From Sphaerolaimus hirsutus (Eukaryota; Nematoda; Chromadorea; Monhysterida; Sphaerolaimidae): a stretch of DNA of 64,000 nt. The translations under genes were made by a program, and so were the position numbers. The stretch covers positions 23,112,315-23,176,314 of the forward strand of contig OZ038454.1 of assembly GCA_964036195.1 (NCBI GenBank), given 5' to 3'. A model generated the notes under the pieces. The model did no database searches, was not told where the DNA came from, and saw only the letters and a program-made list of their open reading frames with translations. Below are positions 33,624 through 47,333 of the stretch, in pieces; positions within the stretch are counted from its first letter, which is position 1, and the number at the start of each line of letters is the position of its first letter.

Positions 33624-35147
33624 TTTTTCATTCGCAAAGGTGACCGGAACGGACGAGATCCGTAAAAAAATCTTTTCTTTTTTGTAAAAATAAAATTTGG
33701 ATACATATTCTTCATACAAACTTCGGGGATCCCGACGTTATGTGAACTTGGCACCTGTCCAAAAGCCGTTTGGATATCCCGTTTGTATACCGCCGTTGAC
33801 GATGGTGAACCGGCGCCCGTGAGCGACCATATCCGGTCGCTTTATCACATTCCGCGGACATTATCAGTTACTCGGACGGTAATTTTGTATCTTTTACTCT
33901 CGTTCGTACATTATGTAGTCGTATCCAAATATAAAATTAGACTTTATTGGAAAAATGCCAAGTTCACATAATGTCGGCGATCCGAAACTTCGCTTGTGCA
34001 TGAATCCAAAACAGCAGCGGGAAGTTATTTCTGAGCAGGCGTTTGTACTCCGCCTTTTTATAACATTTCTTTGGACAAAAATGTGAAAGTAACGTTAAGG
34101 TGGCGCCATCACAGACTAAACTTCCCGTTATAAATCACAAGGATGTACCGATCCGAAGGGATGGGTTACCTGATGAGTTCTGCGCGGGAAGATTTCTCAA
34201 GTTGGCGCATAAGTCACTTTTGTCACATTGTCATTAGTCACTTTTTCCGTTCCTGACACTTGTATCATCGTGCGACAATGTGAAATTGGCCCCTGTGTTC
34301 CGGGTGCCCGTAAATTTGACCGTTTCGCTATGTCGTGCCATATAATTTAAGCATTTTTGCTGTTGATTCGATCCAACTTTTATCACCTTTGATTTCCCGA
34401 CGCCCAGTGAATTGATTTGTTGTTTTTTTCAATCAAGTGCGGCAAATGCAAAATTTTTTTTTACTTTTGCCCGACAAAACATTTATCGAATGCTGGCCTT
34501 TTCAGAATTATGTATTTAGCGAAACCCAAAATTTAACATCAGCACAATGAACAGTTGTGAGGATTTATGCGGGTAAATGTTCCTGTGTTTCTGTGTTATT
34601 TTACGCGTTTTATGTAGGCAGCTGCCTTTTTAATTCGAGTTATTTTAATGGAAATTTCACTTAGACGGTGTGATGTTGAAAGGTGCCGTTTTTATATCGC
34701 CAATTTTCTGCAAGTGACATCTCTAATCAGACAGATGTGATATTAACTGAAATGCTCAAAGTATTGATTTAGCACTCGCACTTGTTTTATAGTTTGTTAT
34801 GTGAAATTTACCGAAATCAAGATCGTGAAATGAGTGCACAACTGTTTTTGTTGTTAATTTTTGCTAAATACGTAGCCTGGGCCGTATCCATTATTGTGCC
34901 TGCGCACACTAGTTATCACACAAATTTCGAAAACTCACAAATCAGCTTAGAACGCATTTGAGTTTTCTACATTGAGGTGGCTGTCAACTACAGTTGACAG
35001 TAATTAAAAATGACCCATTGTGGAAAACTCAAACACGTTCACAGCTCATTTATGAGTTTTCGCAATTTCGTGTGAAAACCATTGTGCGCAGGGCCAATGG
35101 GCCCCCACACACTGGATGTCAACTGAATTCGTGTCAACTAAATGTCA
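33624..35147. other. Cytohesin upstream region
   Basis: It should carry the cytohesin 5' UTR and promoter. About 33624-34870 is highly similar to 60704-61990 in the second copy, more so than the introns, but no core promoter motif is convincing. A palindromic MITE lies at about 34899-35095. From 35099 a second palindromic MITE begins and is cut by the gap. Confidence 0.5.
35099..35147. mobile_element. MITE fragment cut by the assembly gap
   Basis: These 49 bases are the reverse complement of the right end of the element at 52686-52916 (GGGCCC..ACACACTGGATGTC, then GAATTCGTGTCAACTAAATG). The matching place in the second copy (near 62195) has no such element. The contig therefore ends inside a copy-specific palindrome. 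Confidence 0.8.
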
Positions 35148-35347
35148 NNNNNNNNNNNNNNNNNNNNNNNNNNNNNNNNNNNNNNNNNNNNNNNNNNNNN
35201 NNNNNNNNNNNNNNNNNNNNNNNNNNNNNNNNNNNNNNNNNNNNNNNNNNNNNNNNNNNNNNNNNNNNNNNNNNNNNNNNNNNNNNNNNNNNNNNNNNNN
35301 NNNNNNNNNNNNNNNNNNNNNNNNNNNNNNNNNNNNNNNNNNNNNNN
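35148..35347. other. Assembly gap, 200 N
   Basis: Exactly 200 N. A round number of this kind is usually a scaffolding placeholder of unknown true size. Sequence to the left matches the end of the duplicated block; sequence to the right restarts it within calsequestrin intron 3. Confidence 0.99.
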
Positions 35348-35828
35348 TCGTTTTATTTAATTGTTTTTCGACTACGTATTTTGAGAATCGTTTTATTTGT
35401 GCTATAATACTGTCGAAACTATCCGAACGTCAATGTCAAATCCACGGCAAAAGTTTCAATCAAGACTAGTTACTTCTAGCAGAACATAAAGTACATTTGA
35501 GAGCGTGCGTGATTAGGTTGATGACAATTCCAGACTCTGTACAGTGTAGTAAAGTCAAGTGTCAAATGTCATGTCAAATGTCATGCAAAGTGTCAATTCT
35601 CATGCAAAGTTCAGTAATAAAATTCTTTTTTGTTTTGATTGACACTTTACATGAATTTGACACTTTTACTTTACACTTCACCAGGTCTGGGACTGCCCCC
35701 AGTGTCAACAAAAATTAGCGCACTATATTAGTGTTGGAATGACGCCAGCTGAATTTCCAGTTGACACTCATCCAGTCCCTCACACAAACCCGTCAACTCA
35801 CCCGTCAACTCCCCCCCCCCCCCCTCAG

Positions 35829-38800
35829 TGGGCTCGCAAACTGGGTCTGCGTCGGGTGGGCGACGTGGTCATGTACCGGCCGTACGAGGACGAGCCGATC
35901 TGGGCCCCAGTGGACACCGATGAGGAGGACGAGTTGGAGGACTGGGTCGAGGACAACAAGGAGCCCTTGAAGGAGAAGTTGACGCAGGTGGGTGGGGGGG
36001 GGGAGAGATTGAGGGGGTTTAGATGTTTGGAAGGGGGTGTTGAAATGAAGGTGTAATACCCGAAAGCACTTCTCCACTGGTATTTATACCCTATATCATC
36101 GAATAAGCCCCCAGGGAGTTATTTTTATCAGACTTTTAGACTGGGGAGCTTTTCAAGGCGGGGAGGGGTATTCGAGGTGAGTAGTGGTGGTCAATGACCA
36201 CAAATGCGTGATCAATTTACTGTGTAAATGGGATCAAATAAGTTCCATAAAACATAAGTTGGAACACAAATTCCACAATTGAAGCAATAAAATCAATATT
36301 AGTTGGCACCGACTGCAGATATAATACTGCAGAATATCTACCGTATTTCCTCGAAATACCACCCGGGGGGTGATTGTTTCATAGTGGTCCCGAGAGGGGG
36401 GGGGGGGTCAAACGAGGGGGGGGGGTATTTCGAGGGGGGGTTATTATTTCACGCGAAAATTTTTGAAAACCAAGTACGAAATTGTCGTCTGAAACGTACG
36501 CAGACGTCGAAAAATGCAACAAAAACCGCCATTTATAAGGTTCTGTAGACTAATATTAGTATGTAGATGGTATGTACACTGTTCTAACGTGATTCCGACA
36601 TTGTTTTAACGTGTGTTCTGCACTACGCAGAACAGAAACTGCCATATTTGTGATGTACGTTCTCTTTACACTCAATTTGGGGGGGTATTTCGAGGGGGGG
36701 GTGATTGTTTCATAGTGGTCTCGAGAGGGGGGGGGGGTCAAACGAGGGGGGGGGGGTATTTCGAGGGGGGGGGGGGGGTATTTCGAGGAAATACGGTACA
36801 TATATTTTGCAGAATTCATACATAATGTTCAAACATGAAATTCATACATGGGACATCTTTCCTATGAATGGAGGTTATTTTTTCCCACTTACCTAACAGG
36901 GGGAGTTGTTCTAGGAGGGGGAGTTTTCGAGGGGAATTATTCGAGTGGAATTATTCGATGATAAACGGCAGAAAACATCAATCAGCATCAAAAAACTAAG
37001 TAAATAGGTAGGTAAGTTTAGATGAACTTCACTCGCACTGCCAAGCCCCGTTAAAAATACCCTCCCCATTTTAAGCCATTCAAATTTTCATCCACATACC
37101 TAAATAAATACAAAAAACACCCACAGGAGAACTATTTCGACGTGTGGCGCGACACGGACGAGGACCACCACATGATAATCGCCTTCGTCGACGAGGAGAC
37201 TGACGAGGGTGAAGCCGTGCTCGACCTGCTCGAGGAGCTCGTCGAGGGTGAGCGCGTTGGATTGAGATTTACTTGTAATTGGATTAGAATTTGGGTCTGT
37301 GCACACTAGGTGGTTGATAAGTGAAACTTTAAAACAGATAAATCAGTTTGAACATGTCTGAGTTTACCATTATGGACTATTTTTGATATCCGACAAAAGT
37401 AAACACCTTCCCGGACAAGTTCACCACCCATTTTTTTATTTCACTTCAGATGCAATATCTCTGGCTATGGGAGTGGTACAAAGCTAATATTTGGTGGGTA
37501 TATAGTCTTAACACCCCACTACCCCGTATCAATGGGGGAAGGTGCGGCGACTCACTACAGGGTGGGTCGCCCTATATGCAAACATTTTTTGTGGCTCTTT
37601 CGGTGTCCCAAACAAGTTCACCACCCACTTGATTGGCTAAACTACACGGGCCATATCTCCAGCTGTGAAACTTGAAAGCGATAGACAGCTGAAATTTGGG
37701 GGATGTCTTGCAAACAACCCCCTCTCACAACACACTAGTGGGCGGCCGGCGACGACCCACTACAGCATGGGTCGCCTCATATAAAGTTGTTCATTTTTTA
37801 AAAACAACCCATGTCTCACAAACACATTCGCCACCCAACTGCATTATAAAAAAATGTTGTGAGAACATACCTGACATAAAAATGAGTCAAATTTGAACCC
37901 TAGTTCTGCTCATTATATATTTTTCAGTAGGGCACCCACCCGTCCCATAAACAGCAGATGGAAAATTTCACTTTATACCAATTTTTTGTTTCACACTTAA
38001 AAAGTTGGTTTACAAAGTTCACTAGGGAAGGGTCCAAGGTTGAAAGTTACGTAAACAACATGACCTCTAAAATGCCTGCATAAGGAAATTTATTTGGGGT
38101 GAATGAAAAAGTGAAAATTTTCTCAAATTTTGTTCCTGTGATTATGTGATTATGACGTTGTTATATTCACCCCAAATGAATTTCCTTATGGAGGCATTTT
38201 AGAGGTCATGTTGTTTTCGTAACTTTGAACCTTGGACCCTTCCCTAGTGAACTTTGTAAACCAACTTTTTAAGTGTGAAACAAAAAAATGGTTTAAAGTG
38301 AAATTTTCAGTCTGCTGTTTATGGGATGGGGTGGGTGCCCTACTGAAAAAATTTTCATGAGCAGAACTAGGGTTCAAATTTGACTCAATTTTATATCAGG
38401 TATGTTCTCACAACATTTTCTTTATAATGCAGTTGGGTGGCAAATTTGTTTGTGAGACTTGGGTTGTTAAAAAAATGAACAACTTTATATGCGGCGATCC
38501 ATGCTGTAGTGGGTCGTCGCCGGCCGCCCACTAGTGTATTGTGAGAGGGGGTTGTTTGCAAGACATCCCCCAAATTTCAGCTTTATACCAACCTCACAAC
38601 TGGAGATACAACCCTAGAAGTGTAGTTAATCAAGTGGGTGGTGAACTTGTTTGGGACACCAAAATAGCCAAAAAAATTGTTGTATATAGGGCAACTCACC
38701 CTGCAGTGAGTCGCCCCATCTCCCCCCATTGAAGCAGAGTAGGGGGGTGTCACAACTTTATATATTCAAAGTTTCAGCTCTATAACACCCCCATAGACCG

Positions 38801-41800
38801 AGATATTACAACCGAAGTGAAATAAAAAAATGGGTGGTGAACTTGTCCGGGAAGGTGTTTAGTTGACTGGCTCCTCATTTCAGTAAGCTTAAATGTGTTT
38901 GAAACAGAATTTTCAGCATTGGAAGTTTTTGTTGTCAACTGTTTAGTGTGCGTAGGGTCGTTAAGGCGCGGGTAAGGCGCCCGATGCGCGAGTGAAAGCT
39001 CAATTGCTTTATAGTCAAATTTTTGAAAAATTGAAAAATGTGTTTGAAAATGAAAGTTTGGCAGCGTTTGCTCGCGTCTGGCCTGGCACCTTACGTGCGC
39101 TTTTCGGATTTGATTGAATCTGGTTTCAGATGCATGCATTTATTATTTATTTCAATAAGACTCCTTTTTCAGAGCTAGACGAATACCGTGTTTCTTCTAT
39201 CAAAAAAGCTGGTAATTTGCACATAAATGTCGCACGCTACATTTTCCTCCCATGCACCGCCCTAAATTACGTTGGAGCCAACCCTTAAAGTGGACAAGTG
39301 ACTATTTAGAACATTGAAAAGTGGTAACTTAACTGTCACTCAAGGTCCGTTTTCCTTCAATTTCTTGTTACTTGTTTACTTGCGGAATCGGCACCAGCAG
39401 TGACACTCTGTTATTTCCCAATTTCTTGAGCGATATGAATTCAAATTGATCTGTAATATTGCACGACCAAAATACCGTAGATATTTTCCGTCCTAAAAAA
39501 TTACCAACCTGGATACAGCAAATTCTCGAAAAACTGCCAAATGTGGAAGTTACCCGTTGTGGGTTTTATTGGGGAATCCAGGGTGAATTATTCAAGGGTG
39601 ATTTTTCGAGAATTGCCGACTCCCACAATCGCTCGCCTATTGGTTTTATTGGGCCCACACACACTAGTTTACCAACACGAAATGCTCGACCAGTTTGGTA
39701 AACTGCTCTGACAAAACAGTACGAAACACTGTACACAGTTGTAGAATGTTTCGTACTGTTTTGTGCAAACAGTTTGCTAAAATAGTCGAGCATTTCATGT
39801 TGGTAAAAAAGTGTGTGTGGGCACATAATCCATCATTTCCCAGACCTAATATACGTAGATAGCCATGAGGAATGTTTTCCACCAAACCCCACCCAATCAC
39901 ATTTATCCACCCACTTTATCCCTTCCATTTTTACACGATTTTTACAGTACATTTGGACGGCATGTTTTGAATGGAATGTTACCATAATTTGATGAATTGG
40001 GTCACGTTGCAAAAAATACATTAATTTTGCGCCAAATAAACACAAAGTGAAACCGACCAACATCACGTGATGTAAAAATGTTTTTGACATTTTATCTCAT
40101 TATTCAGATGGATTACGGTAAATATTCCTGCAAAGCATCCGTAGATCGCAAAAGTCGATCGGACTAGATATTTAAAACCCTCAAACCCTCAAACCCCCCC
40201 CCCCCCCCCAGAAAACACCGAGCACGTGGGCACCCTGAAAATAGTGCTGATCGACCCCGACGAGTTTGCGCTGATGGTAGACACCTGGGAGGACATGTTC
40301 GGCATCGATATTGAGGGAGGCCCGCAGTTGGGACTGGTTGACATTTCTGAAGTGAGTTGACGGGGGTGGAGAAATATCGGGATAAGTGCCAATTGGCTCT
40401 ACACACACTAGTTGATAACGACAACAAATGTCCTGGTTGTAACGATGGCCAAAAAAAGATTCGAAAACGTTTTCGAATTTTCGAATCTTTTAGGACTTTT
40501 CGAATTTTTAATCACGCAGTGAAAAAAATACATCAAAATCGATTTTTTTCAAAAGATTCGAAAATTCGAAAACGTTACGAATTTTCGAATTTTTTTCGTG
40601 ATTTTTGTTGAAAATGAGTAAAAATGCAGAGCCTTAACTAAAAATATTATATTCACATGTATTTTTTGTAGCAGCAAACGCAAAATACTTATGCGGTAAC
40701 AGCGGTAAGGCTGTAAAACGTTCGAAAAGTCAGACCAAAAATTCGAAAATATAATAATTTGAAGCAAAAAGATTCGAAAATTCGAAAAGTAATAAAAAAG
40801 ATTCGAAAATTTGAAAATTCGAAAACTATTCCTGGAAAAAATTCGAAAAGTCATTTTGGAAAAATTTAAATACTTTTTTCGAGAGGGTTTGCCATCGTTA
40901 CATGGTTGCGATCCCAATTCAAAGCTTGCTTTAAAGCGGGCAGACGGACGACGTTCGAATGCAATAGCAAGCTTTGAATTGACAGTTGACATTTGCTGTC
41001 GTTGTCAACTAGCGTGTATTTTTGGGTGACTATTGTGGCAGTGGCTGTAGGCACTGGTTTACGGTTGAGATTTCGGAAATTGAGTAAAACGCGAAACGCT
41101 CGCAATTTTCGGGCCATAGCCTATTTAGTCTGGCGATCCTTGTTTAAGGACAGTTCAATTAAAACTTAGGTAAACCCGGTCAAATCCCAGGTAAAAGATC
41201 ACGATTAAATCTCACTTGTCAACTCAACAAATCATCAAAAAACCATTTAATCACGCAGAAAGACAGCCTTTGGTTTGACATGGACCAGCTAAATCTGGAC
41301 GAACCTGAAAAATACGAGGACGAAAATGAGGAAGTTCTTCAGGCGTGGATCGATCAAATTCTCGATGGCACTATCGATATCGACGCAGGTTTGTCAACTT
41401 CGCTGGTTGCATAAATATGGGGACTGGTTTTGGGACTGTATTTGACTGCTATAGGTATATTATTGTTTGCATATACAGACTATTGAGTTGACGCGGCGGG
41501 AAGTTGACGCATTTTTGTAAAAATTGGGCACAACAAAATAATCAAATCTCTTAAGGGGGAATTATTCGAGGCGGGGATTATTATTTCCTCACTCGTTTTA
41601 CAGGGGGGGATTATTCGAGGGGGGTTATTCATGGGGGAACAATTCAAGCAAATACTGATGATAATCAAGATGAAAATTAAATTAAAAGACAAATTTGACG
41701 AAAAGTAACCCGACTTAGTAGATTGTGAATATTTGATAAATTCAATACCAATGAAGAATTTTAATGCATTTAAAAATAGGAATTTCAATTGAATCGCCTG

Positions 41801-44800
41801 CGGGTGTGCTGTGTTGCAAAATGCTTCTCTCTATTCACGTGCATGATTTCTCCATTCTTCTGCTTGTTACGCATTAAACATTTGACAATCAAAATTGAGA
41901 TTGTCTAAAAATAATGCATTCCTATCCAGTGTGCACCTCCTTATTTTCTCATGACTATTTGCGGTGTTGTGAAAATTTAAAAATGCCCGACATTTGCAGC
42001 CCAGCACGCCCGACATCAGCGCCCTACAGTGCGCCTTATTTAGGGTAAAATCGCAGGCAAAAGGACAAAAGGGCAATGGGTTAAAGCTGGTGCCAAGGTG
42101 GCACAGGATAAACCAATGGATGCCAAAGTGAATGATGCCATTCAGGGGTCAATCCCGCACTTTGTCAAGTGCCATTTAAAGTGACAAAATTTTCGCATAA
42201 TCGGTACACGAGTAAAGTATATTTAGCAGAGTTGCAAAAGCGTATTTACGCTCACCCAAAATACCCGGGTGTTTGGATATTTAAATTTACGCTTAAGCTT
42301 TGGCTTATTTTAAAAATACCTTACGCTTTAGTATAAAAACTCCAAATTTGGAAGGTGTATCTACGCTTACGCTCACGCTTTCCAAAAATACTAGTGTTTT
42401 AATAACCATATGTAAATCCGTCACTCGAGAGGCAAATAGTCAAAGTGCGGAATAGGCACTAGGTATCCAATTGGCAAGCTGCCAACACGACCAGTTCGTT
42501 CAGCTTCTACAACATCGCCATGGAAGCGGTGACCGCCGCCCGAATGGCGCACCGCAGCCGCACCGCTATCCAGCGACAGGAGAAATTGCGACGCACTGCG
42601 GATAAAATAGCCAATGTCGACAAGGATCGATCGATCGATAAGGATATCGACAAAATCCCGTGGAATCGACGATCGCACCATCCGAGGAGGTGCAGGCGCA
42701 AGGCGCTCGACCAGTGCAATTGGATAGAGTACCACCTGGAGCGAGATTTAATTGGCCCGCTGCGTTCTTTCTGGGGGCTTGGTCTGAGTTAACTAAATTG
42801 CATTTGCTGGCAAGCTGCCAATCAGGGGCCAGTTTCGCCCCCCATAAGATGTCATGTAAAATGTAAAGGTCAGGCACATTTGTCAAGTGTCAAGTAAAAT
42901 GTGAAATGACTGGGATAATTTTACCTAGCAATTTACAGATTTTTTTACATTTTTCATGACACTTAACCGAGGGCGGGACTGGCCTATGACCGATATTATA
43001 TCCGACAACTTAAATTCCGACAGAATGGACCAGGTCCCCCGAAAAACGTTTCGAGCCAATTAATTTTCCTCCCTGGTCACGAACCCGATAATTTTATACC
43101 TCATCAGCGCGCTTTTAATCGCACTTTTGCGCGCCATGAGAATTACACTGGGATTTTATATTTGCCCAGTTTTGGACGATTGGAGAGATTTGTTGAGAGC
43201 CAGACTGCCGCAGTCGGTGCAAGAATGGATGAGAAATAATAATGTCAGATTTTGATGGAGATTTCCCCGACCTGTGAAATGACCTGTAAAGTGTAAAACG
43301 AGTCTGCCATTTTACAGGGAATTTTACATGACTTTTGATACTTTGCATGACATTTGACATTTTAGGGGGTCTGGCACCTGGAGTCAATCTCTCACACTGG
43401 CAAGTAACAAATTTCGGGTGGGGTTTCAAGTACACAGCGATTTGTTTGAAGGGCATATCTCTTGCTGTCCGTGAGTGATTTGGAAATCTTTACAGAAGGC
43501 CTTAACAAGGAACCTATTATATCTGAAATTTGTCACATTAATAGCAGGGTACTCTACACATTAGTAAAAATACCCTGCCCGTGAAGAGAAGTGTAAAAAG
43601 CCTGTAAAGTGATCTTAACTTGATATGGTTGAAAGCAGGTAAAAATATTTTCACACATATTACACACTTGCCATTATTGATTGTGATGAATTTTTAAATG
43701 ACAAACTATTTATCATGTTGAAGGGTTAGACAAAGCAGTTTTGATTTACCGTATATCTTCTTATAGAATGGCATACCTCCAATAGAACGGCACCTCCAAT
43801 AGTACGGCAGGTTTTGGCACTTTTTTACACCCACGAAAACAATATAACGAAAGCCTCCAATAGAATGGCACCTTCAATAGAACGGCAGGTACAAATTACA
43901 TCGGAAGAGTGCTTAAACACAAAAATATTTGAAAAATTTGCGGTGAGAGCGTCCAAGGTGTTCAGATATACGCTTCAGTGGTTGTTTTCACATTTGGTTT
44001 GGTTTGAGTTGATGATCTGATGTTAATATGTTGCTGGTGTTTCATTAAAAATACCTTGTTAAAATGAAAAAATGTGTGAAAAAGATTGGTGAAAAAATAG
44101 AACGGCAGCCTCCAATAGAACGGCAGGTAAAAAGTTGACGAAAAAATAGAACGGCGCTCTTCTATTAGAAGAAATACGGTATGTACATACGGCCCCGGAT
44201 TTTATTAGGAAAACAGACTTCTGTCTCAGATGACGTTTCTGAGGCCTAACTTGAAATTTTAAAAATTCGAACTTCTCAATAAAATTTCCAATTGTGGGTA
44301 GTGCATTCCCAAAAAATTTTTCTATCTAATTAGTTGGAACGTCCATCATGCTCCTACTTACGGGGGCGCCTTCCTAATAAAATTAGGGGCATCATGTAAA
44401 TAAAGTTGAGTAGTGAGAACGTTTGAACAAAATCATTTTGTGAATCCTGTGGGCAGTCCTAGATCAGTGATGCAAAAGCGCCGTGGCGACATTAGGTAGT
44501 AAATATGGTGCCAAAAATCTTGCACCGTTTACATCACTATCACGCACCTGAAAGTAGCTACACAAATTGCCAATTGCCACTAAAATGCTCAGCATAAAAA
44601 AACATTTGACTTTCGTTTTTATTTTTTGTTGCATTTAACATTCTATGGTGGTACGGCCATACAAAAAGATTCCTTCTCTGGGGAATGTAGTTAGGTATTT
44701 ACACCAATCTAATGGCGCCGCGCCAGCGCCAGGCATTTTGTACTGAGAAGTGAGAACTATTTACAACGGAGGAAGTATGGTAGATCGTCAAAACCGCAAT

Positions 44801-46046
44801 GGCGCTTTTACATCACTAATTTTCATTACTCATCAATTTCAAGAGACTCACCAATTTCTTGTGTTCAATCACTACCATAAGAAACCTTACTGAAACACTT
44901 ACTGTGGCTCTCAGTACTATAACTGTAACAGCCTTTAACATTACTGTGATGCTTTGAGCATTTCATTTTTACCCATTTATTTACAATTTCTTGGAGAATC
45001 TGATTTGTGTGCTGTGGGTGGCTGGAGTGAACAGCACGCACTGCACCAGTATGATTGTTTTGAATCTAGATACCGCATTACCTCGAAATACCCCCATGGG
45101 TGTTTATTATTTCACCAGCAAAATGTGGGGGGGGGTAATTCGAGGGGGTTTATTTCGTCACAAATTTTCTTAAGGATCGTAGTAAATAGTAGGCATTTGC
45201 CTGAAAAACTTATAAATGGTGGTTATTGTTGCATTTTTCACGTTTTTCTCTCAAAATTTTCACTCTGAAAAAATGAACCCCCGGGGGTAATTCGAGGAAA
45301 TACGGTACATCAGCTTTGAGCGCGTTTGAGCTTATCGGAATTAGTCAATTTGTTCCCAGTCCACATTGTTCGATGATGTTCTCATTCCGTAATATCAAAT
45401 GCGTTCAAACTTGATTTGAGTTTTCAATTTTTTAATTGAAAGTTTGGTAGAAAACCAGTGTGTGTGTAGGGCTATTGGCCCTACGCACACTAGTTTTCAC
45501 ACGAAATTTCGAAAACTCATAAATGAGCTTTGGTCGTGCTTGAGTTTTCCATAATGAGAGTCATTTGTAATCTCCGTCAACTGTAGTTGACGGCCACCTC
45601 ATTGTATAAACCTCAAACGCGTTCTAAGCTGATATTTCAGTTTTCCAAATTTCGAGTGAAAACTAGGGTGCGCAGGCACAATAGCTCCACGTAAATACAC
45701 TATTAGTTTAGCTACGGCTGTTATGAATGGTCCCTGGTGCCAGTCCCAGAGCCTGTAAAATGACATGCAGTGTCAAGTTACGTAAAATGCCCTGCAAAAT
45801 GGCAATACGGTTTTACGTGACTTTTGACACTTTCCATGACATTTGACATTTTACAGGGTCTGGGACTGCCCCCTGGTGTGCGATCCAACACACAACTTCG
45901 ATCAATGATTATTTGTATAACAAAATTAAAGACAAACAATTTTTTTTCTTCATTTTATCATAAAAAACCTTTTATTTTTTTCAGACGACGAGGTTCCCGA
46001 CGTGCCGGAGCCAAAGAAATCGTCAAAGAAAAAGAAGGAACTGTGA
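35829..46046 (+). CDS. CASQ: Calsequestrin, second copy, exons 4-8 only (partial)
   Basis: Exons 35829-35987, 37127-37247, 40212-40351, 41259-41388 and 45985-46046 match exons 4-8 of the first copy in length and phase, giving the last 203 residues including the KKEL end. Exons 1-3 are missing because the sequence begins at the assembly gap. There is no sign of decay: no stop or frameshift, and the splice sites are intact. One clear coding change is Met to Lys at residue 256 (LMEKLTQ becomes LKEKLTQ). Intron 5 here contains a 1.46-kb foldback absent from the first copy. I treat this as the other allele of the gene at 5382-16872 rather than a separate truncated gene. Confidence 0.9.
36339..36798. 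mobile_element. ACCGTATTT-family G-run element
   Basis: Perfect inverted ends TACCGTATTTCCTCGAAATA and TATTTCGAGGAAATACGGTA. Inside are two near-identical blocks with GTGATTGTTTCATAGTGGTC, AAACGAGGGGG and long G runs, separated by about 220 bp of unique sequence. It lies in calsequestrin intron 4 of the second copy; the first copy has no counterpart at this place. Confidence 0.75.
37402..38859. mobile_element. 1.46-kb foldback in calsequestrin intron 5, copy 2 only
   Basis: Ends AACACCTTCCCGGACAAG and CTTGTCCGGGAAGGTGTT, with TA on both sides. Nearly the whole element is one long inverted repeat, with a centre near 38130. The arms hold GTGGGTGGTGAACTTGT-type segments. The first copy has the empty site AAAAGTAGTTGAC near 8440. 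No real gene is present. Confidence 0.88.
39651..39824. mobile_element. GGGCCCACACAC-family palindromic MITE, copy 2 only
   Basis: A 174-bp hairpin: GGGCCCACACACACTAGTTT against GTGTGTGTGGGCAC, with ATGCTCGACCAGTTTG-like and AACAGTACGAAACA arms. The first copy reads TTGGTTTGATAATCC near 9390. The flanking trinucleotides are ATT and ATA, so the duplication is imperfect. Confidence 0.7.
40440..40901. mobile_element. hAT-like TTCGAAAA element, second copy
   Basis: Same insertion as 10019-10423, with TAACGATGGC and GCCATCGTTA ends. It is longer by about 57 bp because the internal TTCGAAAA array has expanded. The flanking repeats are CCTGGTTG and CATGGTTG. Shared occupancy shows this insertion predates the divergence of the copies. 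Confidence 0.8.
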
Positions 46047-47333
46047 AATATTTAAAAAAATCAGGCACGGGTCGGAATCAAGTATTCAGTGGTGCGCAAA
46101 TGAATGTCACAGAAATTCATAAGTAGTCGTTGCACCAAAAAAAGTTGTTTAATTGGCAAAACTGTATAAAGTGACACTCATTTGATAGTTCCCGTGCTGT
46201 TTGAACGAGCCCATTTTCTTGTGTTGTAAAACTTTTTTTACTGCCACTTTGAAGCATTTTGATGTGGTGAACAATTTCACCACTTTATTCTAGGTACCTA
46301 GGCACCTGACAAAAATAGGTTTCTTTTATTTTTTACAAACATAAAATCTTTATTCAGATAATTTCTATAGTTAGCTAGATGTTCGAGCATATTTTTCGGT
46401 GCATATCCCGGTTGTGCCCCTCCCCAGTGAACTTCTTTCGATACAAAAATTAAAACATGTATTCATTTACGATTTTTCGTCGATTTACGTGGAATTCATA
46501 CGCTTCTCAAACCGCCCATTACGCAATTACGTGCTCAATTAATTGTTTCGATTTTAATTTGCATTTTCAATACTAGTTAAGAACGGGGTGAAATTCCAGC
46601 TTGGGACAGACACACTAAAATATATTAATAAAACTAAAATAAAAAACAAATATAGATATATTTACGCAAGTAATTGTACAATTGAATTTTTTAATCCCTT
46701 GAACAAGTAGCTGTAAAAGTCTGTCGCAAGCGGGAACAAAGCCCCGACGGGAAGATGCAACGAGTGAAGAAAATGAACTCACGATGGCTAAAGACGTGAA
46801 TTGTTGTTGTTGTTTTCAACTGCCGGTAGCATGTGTTGCATTTATTCAGAATTCTCTGAGTTTCTTGGGCCTTCTGTAGTTCACAAAGTTAAATAGCGAA
46901 TCGCGTTTAGTAGTTGATAGAACATACTACATTTTGTAGAAACGGCAACATACGTGTGTTAATTTCGAAGGGGGTGTGCTTATCTTATATAAATATACTT
47001 TTCGGCTAGATTTCTCCAGCCAAGCAGATCAAAATTAGCCGGATAGCGGAGTAATTTTACAAATCGACAATCGGGAAAAATTATATTTATTTATTATAAA
47101 TATATTTTCAATTATTATTGATATTTATTTGTATATTTACTGAACAACGATGACCTCATTATGTAGTGTTTCAGACAGAAAACATATAAAGCATGCGGTC
47201 GGCGCAGTATATTGAAAACATGTATGGTGTATACACTACTCATTCAACCCACAATCGGAAATCTATACACATGAGCAGCAAATAAATACTTATCCAATCT
47301 CGAAAACGCATAAAACCTACACCTAAATTCGAG
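46047..47333. other. Intergenic, second copy, calsequestrin / NDUFV3-like
   Basis: Counterpart of 16873-18163, collinear with small indels; the AC microsatellite is absent. No gene is seen. Confidence 0.6.

Noticed and set aside
35829..46046. Second calsequestrin as a truncated pseudogene
   Set aside because: There is no stop, frameshift or broken splice site. The missing exons lie beyond the assembly gap, so a partial allele is the better call.
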